Assembly: GCA_007115705.1 (NCBI GenBank)
Contig: QXEO01000152.1
Span: 1,143,496 to 1,207,495 of the forward strand
Direction of reading: 5' to 3'
DNA from: Dactylis glomerata
Taxonomy: Eukaryota > Streptophyta > Magnoliopsida > Poales > Poaceae
Length of the DNA: 64,000 nt
Position 1 is the first letter of the stretch, and every line of letters starts with the position of its first letter. The translations under genes were made by a program, and so were the position numbers. A model generated the notes under the pieces. That model did no database searches. It was not told the DNA's origin and saw only the letters and a program-made list of their open reading frames with translations. Shown piece after piece: positions 45,493 to 54,720 of this stretch.

Positions 45493-46403
45493 TGTCGGTG
45501 TTCTGGATACCGGGGTATCCCGGTCCACCTGCTCCTGGGCCCCGTCATTGGCCCATCTTCAGCCCAGGGGAGAACCAACGACCCAAGTTACGGAGAAGAC
45601 CCTCATGAGGAGGCACCTCATGAGGAGAACGGCGGTGGAAACTGCTAAGGACCAGAAGACCTCCTCACGAGCCCCCGCTGGTGAGGAGAGGGACCACGTC
45701 CGCATCAGCTCAGCACGTTGGCGTGCAGAGCAAGAAGATAAGGGACAGAAGACCGCGTACCGCCCACGCTACCTCCGACAGGGAGGAGACCAACTTTCGA
45801 TGTGCCTGCCCAAAGCGGCACAGTGGTTGTTGGCCACCCCCCTAAAAATAGTGTGGACGGTGCAGGGCGCCAGAAGCAGACGTCAGCTTCCTCCACCCAC
45901 TTCGGTGGACCGGCGCCACTACCCTATGAAGACTACGTCGACGGAAGAACGTAGTCTACAGCTGTCCTCCCTCCTTGGCCGTGTGTGTGGCAACCCCTTC
46001 CCCAAGAAGATAAGGGGAAGGAGGACCTGGGCGCTATAAAAGGAGGGGAGGCCGCCCCTTAGAGGGGATCGAATCTTCATCTTCTCCAAGCTGCTAGCTG
46101 GGCACGCAGGTTCTTCAACCTCTGGCCAGCTAGAGCTTTGTAACCAAGACCTTGTACTCCTCGCGAGGTGTCGTGTTGTAATACAAGAAGGCAGGAAGTA
46201 GGGGTGTTACCTCACCACGAGGGCCCTGAACCTGGGTAAAGCTCGGTGTCTCTCTCTGCAGTGCGTAGTGCGTTCGACAACTCGAGGCTTCCGTCACCGT
46301 GCTTTGTTGCGATCCTAGATCTCACACGTTCAGCCCCCTGCGTTCGAATCTTTGGGTCCGTCGCGTGGTACCCCGTGTTCTTGCGACACGAAATCCATCG
46401 ACA
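45493..46403 (+). repeat. 3' LTR of element A
   Basis: 911 bp, TGTCGG...ATCGACA, TATA box at 46035. The GTTGT target duplication follows at 46404-46408. Confidence 0.92.
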
Positions 46404-46837
46404 GTTGTTATTTATCTTATGGAGAGACACCACTAGTGAACTATGGACCCCGGTCCAATTTCCTTTATATTGCTATCACCTATTTACTTTACTCGCACTG
46501 TTTACTTTCTCACATACTACTATTTCTTTCCACTCGATACGCTCATTCCTTTGTTTACAGCAAACCAGTGAGATTGACAACCTCATCGTAAGTTGGGAGC
46601 AAAGTTCTTGGTTGTGTTGTGTGCAGATTCTGCGTTGCTGCTAATTGAATACGCGCTAACAAGTATCGTAAACGGCGCTCTCGTTGGAGTGTCACTAGGC
46701 TAGCAAGCATCACCTTCTGGAGTTTGGCTTTTTCCTACTGGACTGACAAACCTTGGTTTCTTACTGAGGGAAAAACTTGCTGCTGTGCTCATCATACCTT
46801 CCTCTTGGGGTTCCCAACTGGACGGTGATTTACATCA

Positions 46838-48505
46838 TCACCACCACACCAAGCAGACATCACTTTCATGGTCCTCCATAAATTGCTGCAAAGCATTGTT
46901 AGGAGCAAGAGCAATAGAGGCAAGCTGTTCAACTCGAAAATTTTCATTAGGCAATTCATTTTTAAAAGGAGTTTTAGCGAACTTAGAAAAATTAAACCCA
47001 TAAGATTCTCCATCAAACTTAGTAAAAAAATTCTCCTTCTTACAATCTATCATAGCACCACAAGTATTCAAAAAGGGTCTACCGAAAATAATAGGACAAG
47101 TTTTACTAGCTTCCTTACCAAGTACTAGAAAATCAGTAGGATATTTAGTCTTACCGCATAAAACTTCCACATCTCGAACAATACCAAGTGGCAAGACAGT
47201 CTCTCTGTTAGCAAGCTGAATAACCACATCAATATCCTCAAGTTCACAAGGGGCAATTTCATGCATGATTTCTCTGTAAAGCTCTATAGTAATAGCACTT
47301 GAACTTGCACCAATGTCACATAAACCATAATAGCAATGATCGCCAATCCTGACAGAAATAACAGGAACAGTTGTTTTCCTACGCCTACTAGGATGTGAAA
47401 CAATGTTAGAAGCATCTTCACAAAAGACAATATGTTCATCTCCTACATCTTTAGTAACAAGGTCCTTCACTATAGCTACAGGAGACTTAATAGTAATTTG
47501 TTCATCAAGTTCTGCAGCTTTCTTAGTACTTTTATTAAGCACACTTACCAAAGTAGAATGCTCCTTTACCTTAGCAGGGAAAGGCGTCTTCTCGAAATAA
47601 GGTTCAGGCAAAATGCGATCAATAGTACAAACTGTAGTAGTTTTAGCAGGAATGTGACTAATAGAATCTTTATAAGGCGCATGATACTTTTTCCAATATT
47701 TCTTTGGACCATCAAGATAAGAGGCAAAGGCCTTAAAACAGTTAGCAAGTATCTGAGAATCAAGGCCATAAACAGTGCTAACATTATGAAAGTCATCGGT
47801 TCCTATAAAAGCTTTAATGCATTCATAATCATAATTTATACCTGACTTCCTACCTTTGTCGGTTTCCCATCCTTCAGCTTTTTCTTGAATACGGTCAAGA
47901 AGATCCCACTTAGCTTCTTCTTTCATGCGTGTAAATGATCCAGAGCAAGAAGCATCCAATAAATCCTTATCGTGAAGAGCAAGCCTCGCATAAAAATTAT
48001 TAATAGCAATATTACTGGGGAGCTCATGAGTGGGGCATTTGAGCATTAGTGACTTCAATCTCCCCCACGCTTGGGCAATACTCTCTCCATCATGAGGCCA
48101 AAAGTTATATGTTCGATTATGATCTTTATGAATTTCACTTGGAGGATAAAATTTGGAATAAAAGAGAGGTACAATTTCCTCCCAAGCAATAGATGGACCA
48201 TCCTTTAGCTGCCGATACCACTCCTCAGCTCTGCCTTTCAGTGATAAAGAGAATAACTTCCTCTTAACCTGGATTGATGAAATACCTGCACACCTGAACA
48301 ACTCGCATAATTCATGTATAAAGAGTAAGTGATCACCCAGATGGACAATTCCATCTCCTGAATAGCAGTTATCCATAACACGTTCAATAATTTTCATAGG
48401 TATTTTAAAAGGATCTAATTGAGCAGGAGGTGGTTGTGGTTCATCCACATCCGCAACAGTGATAGTAGTGTTCCCGAATAGGAACCCAAATGGAGAACTC
48501 TCCAT
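46838..48505 (-). CDS. Element F gag-protease
   Basis: I take the ATG at 48505 (MESSPFGFLFG). The gag domain (residues about 35-200) shares DNCYSGDGIVH, GDHLLFIHELCELF, LFSLSLKGRAEEWY and PLFYSKFYPPSEI with the gag of E. A lysine-rich middle part follows, then an aspartic-protease-like region with YYGLCDIGASSSAI (D-I-G) and CPIIFGRPFLNTCGAMID. It ends at 46838. The coding sense appears to slip into another frame over the last residues. No CCHC knuckle was seen. No pol follows, so the element must borrow RT and integrase from relatives. Confidence 0.75.
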   Translation of the reverse strand: MESSPFGFLFGNTTITVADVDEPQPPPAQLDPFKIPMKIIERVMDNCYSGDGIVHLGDHLLFIHELCELFRCAGISSIQVKRKLFSLSLKGRAEEWYRQLKDGPSIAWEEIVPLFYSKFYPPSEIHKDHNRTYNFWPHDGESIAQAWGRLKSLMLKCPTHELPSNIAINNFYARLALHDKDLLDASCSGSFTRMKEEAKWDLLDRIQEKAEGWETDKGRKSGINYDYECIKAFIGTDDFHNVSTVYGLDSQILANCFKAFASYLDGPKKYWKKYHAPYKDSISHIPAKTTTVCTIDRILPEPYFEKTPFPAKVKEHSTLVSVLNKSTKKAAELDEQITIKSPVAIVKDLVTKDVGDEHIVFCEDASNIVSHPSRRRKTTVPVISVRIGDHCYYGLCDIGASSSAITIELYREIMHEIAPCELEDIDVVIQLANRETVLPLGIVRDVEVLCGKTKYPTDFLVLGKEASKTCPIIFGRPFLNTCGAMIDCKKENFFTKFDGESYGFNFSKFAKTPFKNELPNENFRVEQLASIALAPNNALQQFMEDHESDVCLVWW

Positions 48506-48587
48506 AGCAAAATAAAAGACAGAAATAAAAACAATACTCACAGCGACGGTTACCTTTAACAATTCCACTCTTCAATAGCGCTTCACT

Positions 48588-48604
48588 CCCCGGCAACGGC
48601 GCCA
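48588..48604 (-). promoter_or_regulatory. Primer-binding site of F (tRNA-Asp type)
   Basis: The minus strand reads TGGCGCCGTTGCCGGGG, 14 bases after the presumed LTR end at 48619. Confidence 0.7.
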
Positions 48605-48618
48605 GAAAATAGTCTTGA

Positions 48619-49242
48619 TGACCCACAAGTATAGGGGGTGTATCGTAGTACTTTCGATAAATAAGAGTGTCAAACCCAACGAGGAGCAGAAGGTGTTGAC
48701 AAGTGGTTTTGATCAAGGATTCACTGTAAATACTAGCAAACGGGTTTTCAGAGGTATTTGGTAATGCAAATAAATAAAGTATGAGTAAATAAAAGATAGT
48801 AATAACAATTGCAGCGAGTGGCCCAATCCTTTCTAGAGCAAAGGACAAGCCGGTTGTGTAACTTATGATGACCAAACATTCTCGAGGACACACAGGAGTT
48901 TCTGTCAAGAGCTTTCGCTTCATGCCGCTAAATAATCTTTATTGGTTTGATAAGTGTTATGGGGGTGAACCTGTGCTAGTGCACTACCCTTTCTAGGATA
49001 AATACACACTTGTGATTATACCCCTTGCAAGACAAGAAAGTAATTAAGATAAATCTAACCACAGCCTTAAACTCTAAGATCCTACGCTCCCTAGTGCAAT
49101 AGTTTCCTAACGGAGGTTTAGGTTTCTGTCACTCCAGCAACCCCACAATTAGTAGCCAAATACACAATGCATTCCGCTAGGCCCATAAATGGTGAAGTAT
49201 CATGTAGTCGACGTTCACATGACACCACTAGTGAAATAGCAC
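48619..49242 (-). repeat. Presumed LTR part of F
   Basis: Sequence upstream of the primer-binding site in minus orientation. AT-rich, with no gene. Incomplete, because its outer terminus is not recognisable before E starts. Confidence 0.45.
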
Positions 49243-50676
49243 TGATACGTCTCAAACGTATCTATAATTTTTGATGCTCCATGCTTGTTTTTACACCATT
49301 TGCCTTGTGTTTCGTTACACTTCGTGGTGTTTTTATGCGATTTCTGGAACTAACCTACTAACAAGATGCCACAGTGCCAGTTCCCTATTTTTTGCTATTT
49401 TGTGTTTCAGAAAAGCTACACAGGAAATATTCTCGGAATTGGACGAAACAAGTTCCAGAAGTCTTATTTTTCCTGAAAGAGGACCGAAGACCGAACGAGA
49501 GCCGGAGGGGGCCAGAGGCTGCCCACACCATGAGGGGGCGCGGCCCAGGCCCTGGCCGCGCCCACCTAAGGTGAGGCCCCCCTGGTCGCCTCCTAACAAC
49601 GCCCCTTCGCCTATAAGAAGCCTCGAGACGGAAAACCCTAAAACAATCAGCAATTTTCTAGAAATAGTTCCGCAGCTCCGCCGCCGCCGACGACGAATTT
49701 CGGGGGACAGAAGTCTCTATTCTGGCACCCTGCCGGGATGGGGAAGTGCCCCCGGAGCCATCTCCATCGGTCTCCATCGCCGTCTCCGCCGTCTCCATCG
49801 ACCTCACCGCCATCTCCATCAACCTTGCTGTCTCCTATGATGAGGAGGGAGTAGTTCTCCCCCGGGGCTGAGGGCTCTACCGGTACCTATGTGGTTCACC
49901 TCTCTCTCCCATGATGTGATCCTTTATGTGATCGTGAGCTTTGTATCTAGTTGAATTGGTAGATGTTATTATTCAGATATTATGCTACTCCTATGCTTTA
50001 TTATTGTACTCTCCAGAGATACCTTTTATCATGGTGTAAAGGTGACTAGTGTGTGCATCATGTGTATCTTTTTGGTTAATGTCTCTATGAAATGTTGGTG
50101 TTTGTTGGAACCATCTAGTGCGTTCACGGTGACAGTGTGGGACAATCTAGTTTGGGTACATACAGACTTTGAGGAGTGCTTCGTAGCCCTACGCATGATT
50201 AGTGTATGTTTTCCATTGGAGAATTGTTTTGAGTTGCATATTGATGATAGTATCTATTGGTTCAATTATGTTATATTTGTTGGGAGTGTGTCCACTAGTG
50301 AAAGTATGATCCCTAGGCCTTGTTTCCAAGCATTGCACACCGTTTACTTCCTGTTTTGTTACATGTTTGCTCGCAGCGATATTTATTTCAGATTACATTT
50401 GCTACTTATAATCATCACTACCACTTGTATTTCACTATCTCTTCGCCGAACTAGTGCACCTATACATCTGACAAGTGTATTGGGTGTGTTGGGGACACAA
50501 GAGACTTTCTGTATCGTAATTGCAGGGTTGCTTGAGAGGGATAGCTTTGACCTCTTCCTCCCTGAGTTTGATAAACCTTGGGTGATCCACTTAAGGGAAA
50601 CTTGCTGCTGCTCTATAAACCTCTGCACTTGGAGGCCCAACACTATCTACAAGAACAGACACGTGTGTAGATATCA
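49243..50676 (+). repeat. 5' LTR of E
   Basis: 1434 bp, TGATACGTCTC...AGATATCA. From memory, a start like TGATACGTCTC is frequent in Pooideae Gypsy LTRs. TATA box (TATAAGA, 49612-49618). The internal frames at 49271-49840 and 49982-50761 are LTR sequence, not genes. Confidence 0.8.
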
Positions 50677-50686
50677 AGCTCTTTTC

Positions 50687-50703
50687 TGGCGCCGTTGCCG
50701 GGG
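50687..50703 (+). promoter_or_regulatory. Primer-binding site of E (tRNA-Asp type)
   Basis: TGGCGCCGTTGCCGGGG, ten bases after the LTR, the same type as in C and F. Confidence 0.75.
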
Positions 50704-50838
50704 AGGTAAGGTCAAAGGTACTCACATCCTTTGGCTACTAAGTCTTTTAGTTGCTGGGTGAGTGCTTGGAGTTATTTCCTTTAGATTCTGTAATTATATC
50801 TTTTTGTTTCTTGTTTTTATTTTCACTAGTTAGGCTTA

Positions 50839-52380
50839 ATGGAAAATAAAGAGTTCTTTAGTCTTTTTTCTGAGTTTAGATTTGAAGAGAAAATTGAAAA
50901 ACCTTTGGAGCTTATTTCTCATAGCAATGTTATTAGTACGAATGCTTTGAATCTCGTTATTGCTAATGCTATGGAAAAGTCTAAGCTTGGGGAAGCTAGT
51001 TTTGTTAAGCATGATATTTTTAGTTTCCCAGCTTTAGTGGAGAAAGTTTGCTCTGATGATATTTTATCTCCCATATGTGATGTTTCTAATGATGCTTGTG
51101 CTCCTCATCCTTTTAAAATACCTACAAAGATTGTTGAACGTGCTATGGATAACTGCTATTTAGGAGATGGAACTGTCCATCCTGGTGATCATTTGCTCTT
51201 TATACATGAATTATGCGAGTTGTTCCAGTGTGCAGGTATTTCAATGAACCAAGTTAATAGGAAGCTATTTTCTTTATCACTGAAGGGCAGAGCTGCGGAA
51301 TGGTATAAAACACTGAAGGATGGCCGACCTGTTGAGTGGGAGGAAATTGTACCTCTCTTTTATTCTAAATTCTATCCTTCTAGTGAGGTTTATAAAGATA
51401 GGAATTATATTTATAATTTCCATCCGCATGAGGGAGAAAGCATTGCCCAAGCGTGGGGAAGATTGAAGTTACTAATGCTTAAATGTCCTATTCATGATCT
51501 TCCCCGTAATATTGTTATTAATAATTTTTATGCAAGGCTTTCAGGATATTACAAGGACTATCTAGATGCATGCTTTGATGGGTATTTCACAAGCAAGGAT
51601 GTCGACACCAAGTGGGGTCTGCTTGAAACAATTCAAAACAATATTGAAGGTTGGGATAGCGACAAAGGTAAAGGATCAGGTATGAATTACGAGTTTGATT
51701 GCATTAAGTCTTTCGCTAAAGCTGCTGATTTTCAAGAGCTTAGTGCTAAGTATGGTCTTGATCCTCAAATTCTGATTGATTGTTTTAAAACCTTTGCTTC
51801 CCATATTAATGTTCCTAAAGGAAATGGGGACGTGTATCATGAACCTTTTAAGGACACTTGTGTAGAAAATGATATTGTTGTTGATGATTGCAATAAACAT
51901 GCTCGAACCTCCGAAATTCCTATTTTCTATAAGAATGTTAATTTTTGTGGAGTACATAGACCTTGTGAACAGAGTTACAACAAGGAAGATTATTGTGTCC
52001 ACCACGCAAATGAAGAAACCCGTATGTGGCTCAAGGATCTAGATGAGCTTGGTGAAAAGGTTTGTGAGCTTTATCCTTTTCTTTGTGAACTTTGCGATAA
52101 AACGGGTCACTTTAATTTTCAATGCCCATTTAATCGAACGAGTACCGCAAATTTGTATTGTGATGACAAGATTACTCTCAATCAGCATGATGAGCTCACT
52201 TTGTTCTTGGCGTGTGAAGAGATTTCTAGAAAGCTTTCTTTGGTAGACATGAATGATGTTGATATTAATAGCACCCTTCGTGGTTGTCGTCTCTATTGTG
52301 TTAAAGATTGCCTTGCAAATACTTACTTACAAAATCTTATAAAACATGATGTTTTGCCAAGCTATGACAGGACTGTTGCC
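50839..52380 (+). pseudogene. Element E gag, truncated by D
   Basis: ATG at 50839; 514 native codons. An N-terminal acidic/Lys region is followed by the gag domain (residues about 90-290: DNCYLGDGTVHPGDHLLFIH, LFSLSLKGRAAEWY, PLFYSKFYPSSEV, ESIAQAWGRLKLLMLKC). A CCHC zinc knuckle CELCDKTGHFNFQC sits near residue 416. The frame runs on for 50 codons into the LTR of D (stop at 52531-52533); that tail is not part of the gene. No frame damage before the cut. Confidence 0.82.
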
Positions 52381-53505
52381 TGTCAAAACCCACCGGCGAG
52401 CAGCGACGAGCAACACGAAGAGCCGGGAGGCTCCCAGAACTGCTGGTGGGCCCTGGTCCCTCGGGCAACGGCCCGCAAAACTCCGGCACACGTCCTGGCT
52501 GATGCAAGGGCGTGCCACCTGACCTATACCTGATCAGGAAGGTGATGGATTGCTTCGATTAGTTTCCTGCATGGCAGACACGTAAACATTAAATACGAGC
52601 CTCGATCGGCTCTCAGGTTTCCCTGTGAATCGGCTCATGTAGCCGATTGTCCCATGGATCTGCATTGGATCTACGATAACATGGGGTTTTGCTTTATCAA
52701 TACAAGTCAAATTGATCTACGACAGTTTAACGCTTTCACCACATAATTGGAACATCCCACACGTAATTGAGCCTGGTAGATACGAAAGATAACAGAAAAC
52801 TAACCCTAGAGGAGGCCAAAAAACCAACGTAGAGTCAATTCCCGGAACAACTCCTCTCGAATTGGCAAACCATATCCTTACGTACTACTGGATCGTTCAA
52901 CCCGTTTGTGAGGCCTAACCAAGCGGATATCAAACTAATCCTTGGAGAACAAGGAACAACTATGACAGATTGAATCGACTGAATAAAGATCAAGCAAGAT
53001 GCTGCCCTTACACCCAAAATAGGTGCAAAGGCAGCGAGATCTCTAGGGGCAGCATGACTAAGCAAACATAACCAAAAGCACCGATGCTAGCCCAAACAGA
53101 TCTATGATAACAGTATTACTCGCCATCAACAAGGCTTCAGTACGAGCAACACCAAATAACACATAAGCAGATGCTGCCTAGATCGCGAGATGCGATCTAG
53201 GCAGCACGACGCTTACCTGAAAGAAACCCTCGAAACAAGGGGTGGCGATGCGCCGAGATTGTGTTTGTTGTGAACGTGATCGTCCTCCTTTCTCAATAAC
53301 CCTAGGTACACATTTATAGTCCGGAGACTTTCTATCTTTGGAATAAACCTAACAACTCTATCTCTTGTTTAAACCGAAACGTAATCTATCATAATATACA
53401 GATACACGGGCAATTAGCCCAAATCCACGCGCAAGGCCGATCCAGCCTCCAAGCCCATCTTGATTACGGCCCATCTCCTCATTTGGCCAAAATGTGGCGA
53501 TAACA
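52381..53505 (-). repeat. 3' LTR of D
   Basis: 1125 bp; on the minus strand it starts TGTTATCGCC after a G-rich tract and ends GGGTTTTGACA. A TATA box (TATAAATG, minus strand) lies at 53311-53318. The partner LTR is beyond the window. Confidence 0.82.
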
Positions 53506-53781
53506 CATGCCCCCCTGGTTTTGGCAATAATAATTCCAAAACCACTCTGTTTTTTCTTCATCGGGTCACGCGTTGCAGAGCAGAACCGTCATATCGCCTC
53601 CTCATCATGATGCCTCGCCTTCTCAACTTCTCCGCAGTACACGATTTGACAACTCTGGCACCACATTCTCGAAAACCGCTATGGCATTGAACCATCTTCC
53701 ACTATTCCCCTTATTTAAATCTATCCGAACCATTTGCATCCTCATTCTTCTCCAATAGCCAAAAAACCCTCTTCCTCCGCC
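53506..53781. promoter_or_regulatory. Polypurine tract of D and putative promoter of the acidic antisense gene
   Basis: On the minus strand, CCAGGGGGGCATG (53506-53518) primes plus-strand DNA. On the plus strand, CCTTATTTAAATC (about 53709-53721) is a TATA-like box about 65 bp upstream of the ATG at 53782. Confidence 0.5.
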
Positions 53782-54282
53782 ATGGCCTCCTCTTCTTCCT
53801 CCAACACATCCGGCCTTTCCTTCCAATCCTCCGACTCCGTCAACCGGGAGCCGACGCCGGAGCACCCGCCAATAGCGGCGTACGAAGCTCTCGCCCCACA
53901 ATGGTGGGACGAGAGAGACTGGGACTTCGCCGCCCAGTCAGAGGACGACGAGTCCCTGACCGACGGCGAGGAGGACCTCCAACTCCTCGTCGACGGGGAA
54001 CTGGAGGCGGAGAGCGCCGACGACGCCGTGTCCTGGGGCGAGGACATCGGCTCTTCCGATGAGGAGGAAGAAGCAGAGGAGGACACCTCCTCCGACGAAT
54101 ACCCGCCGGTGAAGCGCTTCCGCGCCGGGTCCAGCGAAGACACCGACGACGACGACGAGGACGAGGAGGCCCCCGCTGACAACTTCAGCAGCAGCGGTGA
54201 GGACTACGCCAGCAGCAGCGCCGATGACAGCGAAGACGGCGGCGGCAATGGCAACGGCGACGACGACGACGCCGCCTTCTAG
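53782..54282 (+). CDS. Acidic protein gene of D, antisense to pol
   Basis: ATG at 53782 in a strong plant start context (CCGCCATGGCC). 166 codons to TAG. A Ser-rich start (MASSSSSNTSG) is followed by long Asp/Glu/Ser stretches (SDEEEEAEED, DTDDDDEDEEAP) with a short basic patch (PVKRFR). No fold or family recognised. The low-complexity acidic character suggests a nuclear or histone-binding type of protein, but that is inference. It precedes the plant-mobile-domain gene on the same strand. A separate transcript is suggested by the stop and a 440-bp gap with its own TATA-like word. Confidence 0.55.
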   Translation: MASSSSSNTSGLSFQSSDSVNREPTPEHPPIAAYEALAPQWWDERDWDFAAQSEDDESLTDGEEDLQLLVDGELEAESADDAVSWGEDIGSSDEEEEAEEDTSSDEYPPVKRFRAGSSEDTDDDDEDEEAPADNFSSSGEDYASSSADDSEDGGGNGNGDDDDAAF

Positions 54283-54720
54283 ATTAGGAACTAGTAGTAG
54301 TAGTACTAGTAGTAGATCTCCATTTTGTAAGCAATCGGCTTCATTGTAAACAACCGTCTTTGGAATCAACAAAGCTTGCTTTTCCCAATTTGATTTTGCC
54401 GATAGTCAAATAGGTCAACGTTCCAAAAGCCGATAGTAACGAATCGGCTTTCACCATACCACGCTTGATATGATCAACCAAGTCAAAGCCCAAAGAGCCG
54501 ATGGCAACACATCGGCTTTTCCCACAAACGTTGGCAAGGTCAAACTCGGTCGCTTATTTAGACAAGTCTGAGCGGTCACTTTCCAATTTCAACGGTAACC
54601 TGCAACCATCTTCAAAAAGGCTAACTCAGATCTCCAATTGCCTCATTGAACAAATCGGGCTCACGGCGACACGAACCCTAGATTCCCCACCGCATAGATC
54701 CATCTCCGCCGGCAAATTAG
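54283..54720. other. Spacer between the two antisense genes of D
   Basis: No frame is supported. AATCGGCT/AGCCGAT words recur about every 30-60 bp. CGCTTATTTAGACA near 54551 is TATA-like, about 165 bp before the next ATG. Confidence 0.45.

Larger units (their letters stand above)
100..46403 (+). mobile_element. Compound Tat-lineage Gypsy element A (two units, three LTR positions)
   Basis: A Ty3/Gypsy retrotransposon in plus orientation. Its parts are a 12-bp LTR remnant (100-111), the 3' half of a first unit (112-4375), a full LTR (4376-5286), a complete second unit and the right LTR (45493-46403). The dual RNase H (classical, then archaeal-type) places it in the Tat lineage. Primer-binding site, gag, protease, RT, RNase H, integrase and a polypurine tract are recognisable, but pol has premature stops. 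A CACTA element (6587-14367) and Gypsy B (17826-41947) lie inside. The two full LTRs differ at about 17 of 911 positions by eye. The arrangement suggests unequal LTR-LTR recombination making a tandem, followed by a deletion in the left unit. Confidence 0.85.
46404..49242 (-). mobile_element. Athila-related element F, right fragment
   Basis: Minus-orientation element with LTR sequence (48619 rightward), tRNA-Asp-type primer-binding site (48588-48604) and gag-protease, but no RT or integrase. Downstream of protease (46409-46837 on the minus strand) comes non-coding sequence that continues, across insertion A, into 99-1. The right end of its LTR was not found; the sequence changes to element E at 49243. 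Confidence 0.65.
49243..52380 (+). mobile_element. Athila-related element E, left part
   Basis: 5' LTR, primer-binding site and gag in plus orientation, cut at 52380 by the insertion of D. The rest should resume to the right of the window. The gag is related to that of F in the opposite orientation. Confidence 0.8.

Noticed and set aside
49271..50761. Two long plus-strand frames (189 and 259 codons) in the E LTR region
   Set aside because: They lie between the LTR start and the primer-binding site, without domains. One runs through the primer-binding site itself.
53742..54372. Minus-strand Ser-rich and Val-rich frames opposite the acidic gene of D
   Set aside because: Complement of GAC/GAG codon runs; no start context or domain.
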